Shown in pieces: positions 55,122 to 63,745 of a stretch of 64,000 bases of DNA. Origin of the DNA: Azorinus chamasolen (Eukaryota > Mollusca > Bivalvia > Cardiida > Solecurtidae); contig OY755237.1 in assembly GCA_963576725.1 (NCBI GenBank), positions 62,845,423 through 62,909,422 of the forward strand, read 5' to 3'. Below the pieces are notes generated by a model, which was given only the letters and a program-made list of their open reading frames with translations, was not told the DNA's origin and ran no database searches. The number at the start of each line of letters is the position of its first letter. The stretch's first letter is position 1. Both the position numbers and the translations under genes were made by a program.

Positions 55122-56592
55122 CGATTACATTATATCGATGTCTTGAAGCAGGAAATTATTAATACCAAGTCATACATTTCAGTTACCACTGACGAAAAGA
55201 CCATCATTTCAGACCATGTCAAAAAGTGTGAAAAATTTGGAACCAATATTAAAATTACACAACATAAACTTCCTACAATGTATTGGTTACCAAAACTACA
55301 TAAAAAACCCATATAAAGCGCGTTTCATTGCAAATTCTAGTTCATGTACAACTACTAAATTGTCTATACCTTTGACTTCTTGTTTAACGAAGGTAAAGGA
55401 ACATGTAAAATTCTACTGTGATAAGACTTATGAAAATTCTGGAATAAATCTCTTCTGGTCTATTAAGAACTCTTCAGAAGTCTTAAACAAACTTAAGAAC
55501 AAAAGGTATCTTGCATCCACTATAAGCACGTACAATTTTTCTACTCTGTACACAACTCTTCCTCATATTTTAATTAAGGATAAGCTTACTAACTTAATCC
55601 AGAAAGTATTTGCACGGGAAAAAACATCATTCTTGGCATGTAATGCTGAAAAGGCTTTCTTTACTGACGAGCAAATGAAATATTACACCAATTGGACTTG
55701 CTCAGAAGTTTGCGAAGCACTTACCTTTCTTTTGGATAACATATTTGTACGTTATGGGAATGCTATATACCGTCAGGTAATTGGTATTCCTATGGGTACG
55801 AATTGTGCACCACTTGTCGCAGATTTGTTTTTGTACTGCTATGAGAGAGATTTCATGTTGCGTTTGAATCCTCAATCACAAGAAGATGTTATAAAAGCCT
55901 TCAATGAAACTTGTCGATATTTGGATGATATTTTTAACTTAGATAACCCTTTCTTTGATGCTCTGATTCCTACAATTTATCCTAAAGAACTCAAATTGAA
56001 TAAAGCTAACCCGTCCGACAATTATGCAGCGTTTCTTGATCTAGACCTTAAAATTAATAATGGAATGATTTCTTCTAAAATATATGACAAAAGAGATGAT
56101 TTTGATTTTAATATTGTAAATTTTCCTCGTCTTGACGGGGATGTTCCCCGTGCTCCATCTTACGGGGTTTATATATCTCAACTTATTCATTTTGCTAGAG
56201 CTTGTTCATCTATTGACGATTTTAACAGTCGAAATCTCATTTTAACTGAAAAGCTGCTTAAGCAAGGATATAGATACCATAAACTAAGAAAAACTTTCTC
56301 TAAATTTTACTATCGAAATCTCTCGCTTATTGGCAAGTACCAATATAATCTAAAGGTGCTTCTGCGACACGGTATTTCACATCCTGAATTTTATGGTGAT
56401 GTGATTTACAAACTTCGTAAAATTATTGGACATACCCATTTTCTCACTTTGTTCATCAAATATGTTAAACAATTCATTAAAAAGGGATATGATCCTGTAG
56501 TACTACAACATACTGCATGTTTGGTTGTGAACCCTTTTACAGTTGGCAATTACGCTGGCCTCTTTGCATGTACGCCGACAAGAAAGGTTTAG
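55122..56592 (+). pseudogene. Naiad E reverse transcriptase
   Basis: After the TGA, RLHYIDVLKQEIINTKSY leads to MYWLPKLHK, where one extra A near 55303 shifts the frame; the main open frame then covers NPYKARFIANSSSCTTTKLS to the stop. RT landmarks: ISTYNFSTLYTTLPH (motif A region), QVIGIPMGTNCAPLVADLF, FNETCRYLDDIFNLDN (motif C), AAFLDLDLKINNG, IYDKRDDFDFNIVNFP, GVYISQLIHFARACS, QGYRYHKLRKTFSKFYYRN and PEFYGDVIYKLRKIIGH. The extra block between motif A and GIPMGTN (REKTSFLACNAEKAFF...) is where Naiads carry the insertion-in-fingers-type material. It ends with TAG at 56590-56592. Confidence 0.92.
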
Positions 56593-56654
56593 TACTCTAT
56601 GAAGGCGACCTCTTAAATCCAGAAATGGAAGGAGAACGTCGGATATCTGTACTA
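56590..56654 (+). promoter_or_regulatory. SECIS-like element, form 2, copy E
   Basis: 65 bases. Helix I: TAGTAC (56590-56595) with GTACTA (56649-56654), perfect. Quartet strands: ATGA (56599-56602) and GGAT (56641-56644). Helix II: GGCG-AC-CTCTT with AGGAG-AA-CGTC. Unpaired AAA (56615-56617), then mini-helix TCCA (618-621), GAAA loop, TGGA (626-629). AUGA to AA spacing is 12 bases. The order AUGA, AA, GA and the extra mini-helix are the definition of a form-2 SECIS. It overlaps the RT stop codon by three bases. Copy C preserves the structure with changed pairs. Confidence 0.78.
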
Positions 56655-57100
56655 TTTCATTTTTGTCGTACCCTTTATTCCTTTTCTACAGTTACTCTGT
56701 TTGCAGCTCAATCATTGAGTACACTAGCGATAGGTGGATACAGTATGTTCAATTAAATGTTTTTTCGTTATACATGCACTTTACCATTGTATTTGCCGTC
56801 GCGGTTGTTGTAGATTAGTCGGAGAGGGGATACGTTTATTTACACTGTTTGTCTTTTAGGGTGGGGATGGAATAAGAGTGAGGTTGGGCGCCTATAAACC
56901 GGTTTAACCCCCAGTGACTTTTGTCACTGACCGTTCCAAGGCGGTACTTCCATCTTCCCCCTATTGTATGTTTGTTTTGTCTTTGTGTGTCTCTTGTTGT
57001 TTTTTCTAGTTATGTACATTTGCTGTTTCATTGTGTTGCTGTTTGGGCGAGTGTTTGTTCTGTATGTGGTGTTTCCTGCCTGACTCATTTTTGTACTTTT
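56655..57100 (+). other. Naiad E 3' UTR / pseudo-LTR unit
   Basis: Holds AAACCGGTTTA, the AGTGACTTTTGTCACT hairpin, CCAAGGCGGTACTTCCATC, a T-rich run and the terminal GACTCATTTTTGTACTTTT. About 90 percent or more like the units at 49590-50036 and 63746-64000 by eye. Confidence 0.85.
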
Positions 57101-57193
57101 AAAAGCTTTTCAGGGCTTGTGTTTCATTATGCACTTGGTGCTTATTGTTTGTAAACCCGACTTTATAAATAAATATTACTTGACTTGACTTGT
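57101..57193 (+). mobile_element. LINE 3'-end remnant with ACTTG tail
   Basis: AAGCTTTTCAGGGCTTGTG, CATTATGCACTTGGTGC and TTTATAAATAAATATT followed by ACTTGACTTGACTTG. A simple pentamer repeat after an A/T-rich end suggests a LINE tail. Family unknown. Confidence 0.45.
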
Positions 57194-57579
57194 ATATAGT
57201 TTATCAACTCGGTCTGAAGTTGGCGATCTGCATATATTTCTATTTTTATGACAGTGACAGTTTCAAACGAAACTGAGTACGAGTGAAAACCTTTTATTAC
57301 AAAACATAGGTCCCGTATGTCACCGATCATAGTTGAAAGAAAAATAGACTTGTCGCCAATATACAGCAACTGATATAACTTTTAGGTCTAAATTCCTGTA
57401 CAGAAAAATCTAGTGCCAGACATGCCAGTTATGCCTGAACCTCTAATAGGAAACAATGATAAAATGGATAATAGTCAGAGTATGTAGACCACGCATGGTC
57501 ATGGTAATTATTTTTTTCAAAGCAATTACAAGTGAAAACTGAAAATGTATTGTGGTTACAGGTTTAATGTGAGAGCTAT
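57194..57579. other. non-coding, no recognised feature
   Basis: No gene or repeat recognised. Confidence 0.4.
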
Positions 57580-57602
57580 ATAACATCTTATAAAGAAACA
57601 TA

Positions 57603-57669
57603 CACGCTCAGACCCGGGATCGAACCAGGGTCGCCAGGTTCGCAGTCAAACACTCTACCACGTCGCCAT
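57603..57669 (-). tRNA. tRNA-like sequence in the second terminal repeat
   Basis: A box TGGCGACGTGGTAGAG and B box GGTTCGATCCC at tRNA spacing, with GACCC and GGGTC as T-stem extension. The anticodon stem does not pair properly, so it is not a working tRNA. Confidence 0.55.
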
Positions 57670-57863
57670 AAAAGCGCGCTTGTACAGCAATGCCGTACAA
57701 GTGATGATAAACCTACACACTGTGACATACTCCCCCAGCAAGTTGAAATTCGTCCCGAATTTCTTTGGGTATGAGAACGACTGGGAATCAAACTCGGAGC
57801 TTATACAGTCACAGTCCCCCGTTGGGCGCCAAATGTAACCGGGTGTTCTTATAAAGAAACATA

Positions 57864-57929
57864 CCCGCTCAGACCCGGGATCGAACCCGGGTCGCCAGGT
57901 TCGCAGTCAAACACTCTACCACGTCGCCA
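57864..57929 (-). tRNA. tRNA-like sequence in the first terminal repeat
   Basis: Same A and B boxes; the T arm is a perfect GACCCGGG / CCCGGGTC inverted pair around TTCGAT. Nearly identical to the copy 260 bases away. Confidence 0.55.
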
Positions 57930-57965
57930 TAAAAGCGCGCTGGTACGAGAGTATAAAATGTGACA

Positions 57966-58516
57966 AATTCACAATATGATGATACATGTACATGTATACT
58001 GATGGAATTGGTATAAAGGTTTTTGTATGAACTTATCTTGATTAACACACACTGAGAACAGTATCAGTCATCTGGTTTATAACGGTTTACTGTGAGTAGA
58101 GAGAGATTTTTCTTAAAATGGGCATATGTTTTGCTGCAGGCGAGTCTCTTATCAGTATTTGTCAGCAGCAATTAAAACCTCCGCCATTTTATTTTTTTCT
58201 GGAGAATATTATCTAAATGGTGTAGAGTTGTAAGGATTTACCTATTAGTAAGGTTAATTGGCGACAAGTGTGATTTTGTACGGTCATGCTATCGCGACGG
58301 ACATATAAGACCGTACAATATCCCACACATACCTCGAAAATTAACACTTTGTATAGATGTACGCATTAACCATATTTTTCAAAATCCGAGACATGTACAC
58401 ATATCACGTAATTGTCCTCTGTAATAAGTGTAATAAACTGTAATAATTATAATAGTCTTTAATAATCACGAGTAAAGTAATTGCCGTCTGTAATAACCTT
58501 GGTCTGATATAATTTC
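57966..58516. other. non-coding, no recognised feature
   Basis: AT-rich; a degenerate run of TAATAA-like units (58420-58500) is all I see. Confidence 0.4.
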
Positions 58517-58735
58517 TTAAACCTTTCCTTCATATAAACGTGTTTTCACGCATTTTCAAACAGAGTAGACCCAGATCAGACGGCTCCTATAGGAACCGTC
58601 TGATCAGGGTCTCCTCTGCTTGCTAAGGGAATTTGAAAGATTTATTTTATTTCTTTACTTTTTTTTTTTAAATAGCTACAATTTCCACCTTTCATATTTG
58701 GTTATAACTGTTTTGTCCATGAATATACAGCAGGA
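58517..58735. mobile_element. MITE family B copy
   Basis: TTAAACCTTTCCTTCATATA, CAAACAGAGTAGACCCAGAT, the palindrome GACGGCTCCTATAGGAACCGTC and GGGTCTCCTCTGCTTGCTAA. The right terminus is replaced by a GACA/TCTG microsatellite. Confidence 0.75.
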
Positions 58736-58781
58736 CAGACAGACAGACTGTCTGTTTGTCTGTCTTATTTGTCTGTCTGTA
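58731..58781. repeat. ACAG / CTGT inverted microsatellite
   Basis: GGACAGACAGACAGAC followed by TGTCTGTTTGTCTGTC: an inverted pair of tetranucleotide runs where the MITE right arm should continue. Confidence 0.85.
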
Positions 58782-59228
58782 TTCAGTAGGTATCAACATT
58801 TGGAATGAACACAGAACAAGGACAGTGATAAAGTAGTGTTTCTTGCAATATCCTTAACCCTTTGAAATGGGGAAACGAGTAAGCTGTCATTTACAAACGA
58901 GCAAGACCTAGTAGATCCATGTAGGCTCTACACTCTTTGTCATAATAAAATAATGTTTTATGATTTAATATAGACCGAGAGTTGATACTGTCAACTTCCA
59001 AAGGGATTATCGCGTATTGGCTAACGGTTTAAAACATCCAAATGAGTATCGCGTATTGGCTAAGATGATGATATAGACATCGGACAGTGACTATTCACTA
59101 TGTAAGCGGTCATTTTAGAGGAATTCTAGTGCACATATATATAGGCGTTGGAAGTAATTAACTGACAGTTGTAGTTTCTCACATTGTACAAGAATAAATA
59201 GTGTGTTAGTTTCTTGTGACAGCGTATA
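58782..59228. other. non-coding; short direct repeat
   Basis: ATCGCGTATTGGCTAA occurs twice (59009 and 59048). No gene. Confidence 0.5.
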
Positions 59229-59435
59229 CAGTCAAACTCCTCTAAACCGGACGTTCAATTTAGTATAAATATCGGTCTTGGATAAAGATGTCTGCTTAAT
59301 GCATTGTGAAAGTAATGCAGAAAGCTCATAAAGGAGCTTTCTGCATGACTTTCACCCTGCATTAAGCTGACGCATGGCTTAAAGTATCTGGATTATTCTG
59401 TAGTAGAATTCCGGTTTAGAGGGATGATTTTACTG
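59229..59435. mobile_element. complete MITE family D (TA-flanked, pogo/Tc1-like)
   Basis: Left end CAGTCAAACTCCTCTAAACC and right end GGTTTAGAGGGATGATTTTA then CTG, flanked by TA on each side. The CAGT...AAAC...CTCTAAACCGG terminus resembles pogo-like elements. The core is a palindrome, GAAAGTAATGCAGAAAGCTC and GAGCTTTCTGCATGACTTTC. 207 bases, no coding capacity. Best reference copy of the family. Confidence 0.85.
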
Positions 59436-60002
59436 TATATGAAATGAGTATTGAATTGAGTACATTCTCAAGTGTCTGGTTGGTGAAAGTTTGGGTGTAA
59501 CTAAATGTCTGACCTATCAGATACTTGAAAATGAACCCGGCATCAAGTCCAGACGCTTAAAAAACTACGGACCTGTTTTTAAAAGTGTAATCTCCTAGAC
59601 GTCGATTCCAGGGAAACTAACTTTAAGTCCCCTGTGACTCGGCTAGAATAGCCAGATATTCTCATGGTGTACTTTGGAATTATTGAAAATGTTAAGGCGT
59701 TTAATGCTTATTGTGGTTTAAGTTTTATCTGAGTTTCAGCGTATATTGCGCTTCCAAATGCCAAGCCTTTCATCACCATTTATAAAATGACGACCGTGGT
59801 GGGAATGATAATATTGAAGATGTCACGATATTAATACAATAGTCTGAACGTTGCTTTTTTAGATTAAATTGAAATGCCATTAAAGTGTTTATGTCACGCC
59901 CTAGTTGTCTACTTACTTATCTACGAGTAATTTTGTAATATTGATATCAGTTTCAAACATTTCCGTCATACTGACACCTTTTGACGTCCTTATAAAACTC
60001 AC
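59436..60002. other. non-coding, no recognised feature
   Basis: No gene or clear repeat. Confidence 0.4.
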
Positions 60003-60155
60003 TTTATGAAACCATTGTGATAAAGCATTTGCTCCATATTTATAACAATGTTTTCGAAACTAAACAATTCTAAAATTTCCTTTTTAGTAATTTCCTTTTC
60101 GGTAGATTTGTTAAAATGGATTGGGTTTAGAAATAGTCTATGAGGGAATTGGTTA
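60003..60155. mobile_element. MITE family A copy, reversed and shortened
   Basis: GAAACCATTGTGATAAAGC, GCATTTGCTCC, AACTAAACAATTCTAAAAT and the end TATGAGGGAATTGGTTA. The central palindrome has lost one arm. Confidence 0.6.
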
Positions 60156-60235
60156 CCTCTGCTTTGAAAAGACCTAATGCTAGTCGTCCATTTTGGATCA
60201 TCTACAATAGCTACTACTTTCCAATCGGTCAAGCT

Positions 60236-60449
60236 TTAACCTTTAGTGTGCAGAGCAAATTATTTTTACAGAATTGATCACCTACTACATTTTCAAAATT
60301 CAAGCTATATTCAATTTGTCTACAAATATGCAATCAGGGTGTCAAACAGTTTGTATCCTGATGAGACGCCGAGTTACTCGGCGTCTCATCTGGATCCAAA
60401 CTATTTGCATATGTATTCACTCATCCGCCCATAGTAGGCTAAAGGTTAA
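60236..60449. mobile_element. MITE family E (TTAA-flanked)
   Basis: Perfect 11-base inverted ends TTAACCTTTAG and CTAAAGGTTAA. Core palindrome GATGAGACGCCGAGTTACTC GGCGTCTCATC with flanks GTTTGTATCC and GGATCCAAAC. About 206 bases between TTAA sites; piggyBac-like by target. Confidence 0.85.
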
Positions 60450-60560
60450 GGGAATTGTTGACTGGGCGACAGCAGCTTGTACCAAGATGAGACACCGATT
60501 CACGCCATGCCTCTCATCTGGGCCCAAACTGTTCGAGATTGCGGGTTATGCTGCAAAAAG
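60450..60560. mobile_element. second MITE with family E core, degraded
   Basis: Immediately after the complete copy, ACCAAGATGAGACACCGATT, CTCTCATCTGGGCCCAAACT and TTGACTGGG look like a decayed second copy in direct contact. Confidence 0.55.
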
Positions 60561-60685
60561 CGGAATAAGGTTGTAATATTTCATCTTTTAAGATTTTTCT
60601 ACAAGGTTTTACAGAAAATCAGTTAAATAACACCTTCATTTAGTAATCTTTAGTCTGCTCTCGGTGCTATTATATGTACGCGTTA

Positions 60686-60970
60686 ACTGTGTTTGGACAT
60701 TCTCACTGATATATATGCAGTAACATGTTCGGACATTCCCGCTGGTATATAAGTTTTAATTGTGTTCGGACATTCTCACTGATATATAAGCGTTAACTTT
60801 GTTCGGACATTCTCACTTAAATGTACGTGCTGTGTTCGGACATTCTCATTCATACATTAGCATTTACTGTGTTTTGACATTCCTGTGTTAGGAGACCCAC
60901 GTAAACTGTGTTCGGATATTCTCACTTATTATATATACACGTTAACTATGTCCGGACGTTTACGCTCATA
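60686..60970 (+). repeat. minisatellite, about 43 bp unit, seven copies
   Basis: Units of TGTGTTCGGACATTCTCACT, GATATATAAGCGTTAAC with variable spacing. Divergent copies. Confidence 0.85.
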
Positions 60971-61417
60971 CGGGGATTGATCTAGAAGTTCGTAAACTGT
61001 TGCTAGGAAATGAAAACATTAATCTGTGATCATGTATTTCATGCATATTTTTTTAATTTGATATGTTATTTTTCTACGACGGATGGATTTTATGTAAACA
61101 TATCAAACAAAAAAAGTTACAGCACCTAACAATAAGGCAGTAACACGTACCAACAGCACGCCAGTGTACAACTATCGACGCCGTGAAGACCTGCGTTGAC
61201 AAGCGTCCTCAAATCGCACACCTTTCGCGCTGCCTGTCATGCTATCGAACACTTTACCATAGACAGGCGTCCAGCTCGATTGCATTCCTCTACAGAATTT
61301 CTTCCTTCACGAAATCGTCAATACCACTTACAAACAAGCTAGTTGACGTCATGATTTTGAAATTTCGGTTGAGCTAACCAGTCCAACAGCGGCGTCACCA
61401 AGGGTCACAGTCTGAAA
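60971..61417. other. non-coding, no recognised feature
   Basis: A 64-codon plus frame (61183-61377) has no domain. It may be 5' flanking sequence of the Penelope relic that follows. Confidence 0.35.
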
Positions 61418-62149
61418 ATGAAACTCTCACAAGATAAACATAATTTTGGATCTGAAATGAGGAAACCTACTCAAAATAATTATTCGATCATGATGAACCT
61501 ATTTAGAGATCTACGAACGGAAAATGGAAAATATATTGTCAAGGACTTAAGCGTCTTGGAAAACACGGAGAAAAAGATTGCTCGGCTCCGCAATGACATT
61601 GTGTTTACGTTACGGTTCAAATATGAAGATATGAAGAAACTGAAGGTAGAACATAACACTGAGTTGTTGTCACAAGTGCCTAAAGACAGACGTGATGTGA
61701 GTTTCGTTTCTCAAATGAACATGTGATACTGAACATCAACAAACAAAATGGCGTCATGTGGTGAAATTGAAACGATGGGCGGAGACAAAAAAATAGATAC
61801 GAGTGAAAAGGACGTTATAAAGGCAGATAAATGGACAAGAATTGTGTCTAGCAAAACATCAATAGCAGATGAAAGAAATATTTTGGTTGGCCAAATGACT
61901 TATTTTCGCGGTAATTCCGGATGAACTTCCTATTAATGATTTCATCGTAGCTATGGAACAAGCAACTTGGAAGTTACCACAATAGGAAGTTGACGCGCTA
62001 AAAGCGGAGGTTACAGGACTTTGAAGAGTGCTGATATGCACCCATTGAACCTGTCAAAGACGGAAAGACAAGCAGCAAGGAAGCTAGGGAAAGAACAAGA
62101 CATTCTAATACTGCCATCCGTTAAGGGACGAGGAACAGTAGAAATTGAC
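61418..62149 (+). pseudogene. N-terminal relic of a canonical Penelope-like element
   Basis: The 102-codon frame MKLSQDKHNFGSEM...FTLRFKYEDMKKL is followed, across stops, by DKWTRIVSSKTSIADERNIL, DELPINDFIVAMEQATWKLP, EVDALKAEV and HPLNLSKTERQAARKLGKEQ then DILILPSVKGRGTV. The last block is the N-terminal Penelope RT region (SK-ER-A---L, then ILPADKGR). In-frame TGA and TAG codons near 61922, 61983 and 62023 are not at Cys positions. It breaks off at 62149 where Naiad C (other strand) begins, so only the part missing from the element at 29.1-30.8 kb is present here. Confidence 0.75.
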
Positions 62150-62678
62150 AAATGGAAAAGTAGTAAAGTCAAGCAGGCAAAGCCACATGCAAGACGCAAC
62201 CACCACCAAAACACCGATAGACAGCATGACACACACACACACACAACCACACACCCAAACGCACACGCACACACACATACGAAATGAACACAGAAAACAC
62301 CAAAAGACACACAAGAAACAGGGACAAACGTTCCACAACATGAACAAACCACAAGCACAAAGACGCAAGGCAAACAAAAGGAAGGGTGACAAAGAGAGTA
62401 CCGCCTTGGCACGGTCAGCAGCAAAAACACCACTGGGGGTTTAAACCGGTTTACGGACGTCCTAACCTCACACTTCTCTCAAAGTCACCCTAGCTTTACA
62501 AATATTGTAAATAAAGGTATCCCCGCTGGACTTACCCACAACATAGACGACGGTGAACACAGGACAACATGTAAAACATAGCATAATAACTGTGACAATC
62601 CGTCAAATATGTACTCAATGGCTTTGCTGAAGTCAGAGCACCTGCAGGTAAGCCGTTAAGGGCACGACAGGGAAAAAA
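62150..62678 (-). other. Naiad C 3' UTR
   Basis: Contains AAACCGGTTTA, CCAAGGCGGTAC, a TGTGTGTGTGTGTG-rich run (about 62228-62280) and the terminal CTTGACTTTACTACTTTTCC. The tail differs from the D/E subfamily. Confidence 0.8.
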
Positions 62679-62743
62679 TAATACATGAGTCTGGTAAGCT
62701 CCTCCTGTATCCAAGTTTAAGAGTATACCATCATAGAGTACTA
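62679..62743 (-). promoter_or_regulatory. SECIS-like element, form 2, copy C
   Basis: Minus strand, 65 bases: TAGTAC ... GTATTA (helix I, one G-U), ATGA and GA quartet strands, TGGTA-TA-CTCTT paired with AGGAG-CT-TACCA (helix II, TGGTA/TACCA perfect), unpaired AAA, CTTG-GATA-CAGG mini-helix. Compared with copy E, helix II and the mini-helix changed on both strands and still pair. The first three bases are the TAG stop codon. Confidence 0.78.
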
Positions 62744-63745
62744 CCCTCGGCCTGTCATCGCGCAAGCAAAGAGGGAAGCGTAGCTACCGACTGTAAAAGG
62801 ATCGATAACCAAACATGCAGTGTGTTGCAATATAATAGGATCATAACCTTTCTTTTTAAATTTTTTAATGCGTTTTATAAACAAATCATGAAAATGGATA
62901 TGACCCCGAATTTTCCTAAGTTTGTAGATAACATCCCCATAAAATTCTGGTTGAGAAATGCCTTGTCGCAGTAACGTCCGTAGATTACAATTATATTTAC
63001 TAATGAGAGGTAAATTTCGATAATAAAATTTAGAAAAGGTTTTCCGAAGTTTGTGATATCTGTAACCTTGCTTAAGAAGTTTATCAGTTATAACTAAATT
63101 ACGTCTGTTAAAATCTTCAAGCAAAGAACAGGCTCGGGCAAACCTAATAAGTTGAGAAATATAAACACCATAAGATGTAGAACGTGGCACATCCCCATCT
63201 AGAAAAGGATAATTAACAATTTTAAAATTAAAATCTTCTCTTTTATCGTATACTTTGGACGAAACTTTATCATTTGTAATTGAAAGATTCAAATCTAAAA
63301 ATGAAGCATTAATGTCAGATTGATTAGCTTTGTTTAAAGACAGTCCTTTTGGGTAGATTGAATAAACCATAGTATCAAAATAAGGATTATCTAAATTCAA
63401 AATATCGTCTAAATACCTTGAAGTTTTATTAAAAGCATTCACAATATCGGTCTGTGTATCAGGTTTTAAGCTAAGCATAAAATCCCTCTCGTAGCAATAC
63501 AAAAACAAATCTGCAACAAGAGGGGCACAATTTGTACCCATGGGTATACCAACAACTTGACGATATATGGTATCTCCATAACGCACAAATATATTATCTA
63601 AAAGAAAGGTAAGAGATCTACAAACATCAAGGCAAGTCCACATTGTGTAATGTTCAACTTCTGAATTCGAAAAGAATGAACGTTGAACATTACAAGCAAT
63701 GAACATTTTGTTTTCTCTGGCAAAGGTTTTTTCTATTAATTTAAT
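62741..63745 (-). CDS. Naiad C reverse transcriptase, N-terminally truncated but open
   Basis: About 335 codons without a stop: FIKLIEKTFARENKMF, RYGDTIYRQVVGIPMGTNC, TSRYLDDILNLDNPYFD (motif C), INASFLDLNLSI, KVYDKREDFNFKIVNYP, GVYISQLIRFARACS, QGYRYHKLRKTFSKFYYRN, PEFYGDVIYKLRKIRGH and a C-terminal ACLVIDPFTVGSYASLF. The endonuclease, linker and N-terminal RT are missing. Upstream residues in the same frame (MSLTVPRRYFHLPP...) are read-through of the attached tail unit, not protein. No TGA occurs in the retained part. Confidence 0.9.
   Translation of the reverse strand: MKLIEKTFARENKMFIACNVQRSFFSNSEVEHYTMWTCLDVCRSLTFLLDNIFVRYGDTIYRQVVGIPMGTNCAPLVADLFLYCYERDFMLSLKPDTQTDIVNAFNKTSRYLDDILNLDNPYFDTMVYSIYPKGLSLNKANQSDINASFLDLNLSITNDKVSSKVYDKREDFNFKIVNYPFLDGDVPRSTSYGVYISQLIRFARACSLLEDFNRRNLVITDKLLKQGYRYHKLRKTFSKFYYRNLPLISKYNCNLRTLLRQGISQPEFYGDVIYKLRKIRGHIHFHDLFIKRIKKFKKKGYDPIILQHTACLVIDPFTVGSYASLFACAMTGRG

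Larger units (their letters stand above)
53247..57100 (+). mobile_element. Naiad E: the best-preserved Naiad-type Penelope element here
   Basis: Same permuted order as copy D with no transposon inside. It starts at GGATATGCAAGTAACATAC, within the 5' UTR of copy D, and ends at the conserved GACTCATTTTTGTACTTTT. It carries the three shared TGA codons, a conserved SECIS-like hairpin and a 458-codon open RT frame. Damage: a one-base deletion near 53850, TGA for Gly at 53899, a TAA shared with D at 54130, a 17-base deletion near 54640 and an extra A near 55303. No inverted or tandem second copy is attached. Confidence 0.92.
57580..57965 (-). mobile_element. TRIM-like element with tRNA-like terminal repeats
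   Basis: On the minus strand two direct repeats of about 132-148 bases (57834-57965 and 57580-57727) begin TGTCACA and the first ends GGTTACA, two bases before TGGCGCCCAACGGGG, a good primer-binding site for a Lys-type tRNA. Only about 105 bases separate the repeats and code nothing. Each repeat contains a tRNA-like segment. The second repeat is degenerate at its end (TATAAC for TGTAAC). Size and plan fit a terminal-repeat retrotransposon in miniature; a pair of tRNA-derived SINEs is the alternative. Confidence 0.55.
62150..63745 (-). mobile_element. Naiad C: 5'-truncated Naiad inserted in the Penelope relic
   Basis: Minus strand. Truncated at RT residue block FIKLIEKTFARE, directly behind a Naiad tail unit (63746-64000). 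It carries an intact 3' RT frame, a SECIS-like hairpin and a long 3' UTR with a GT-rich segment ending CTACTTTTCCATTT at 62150. Same subfamily as copy F. Confidence 0.9.

Noticed and set aside
56905..56935. AGTGACTTTTGTCACT hairpin in the Naiad 3' UTR as the SECIS
   Set aside because: Stem too short, no AUGA/GA quartet and no AA in the loop; the 65-base hairpin at the stop codon fits far better.
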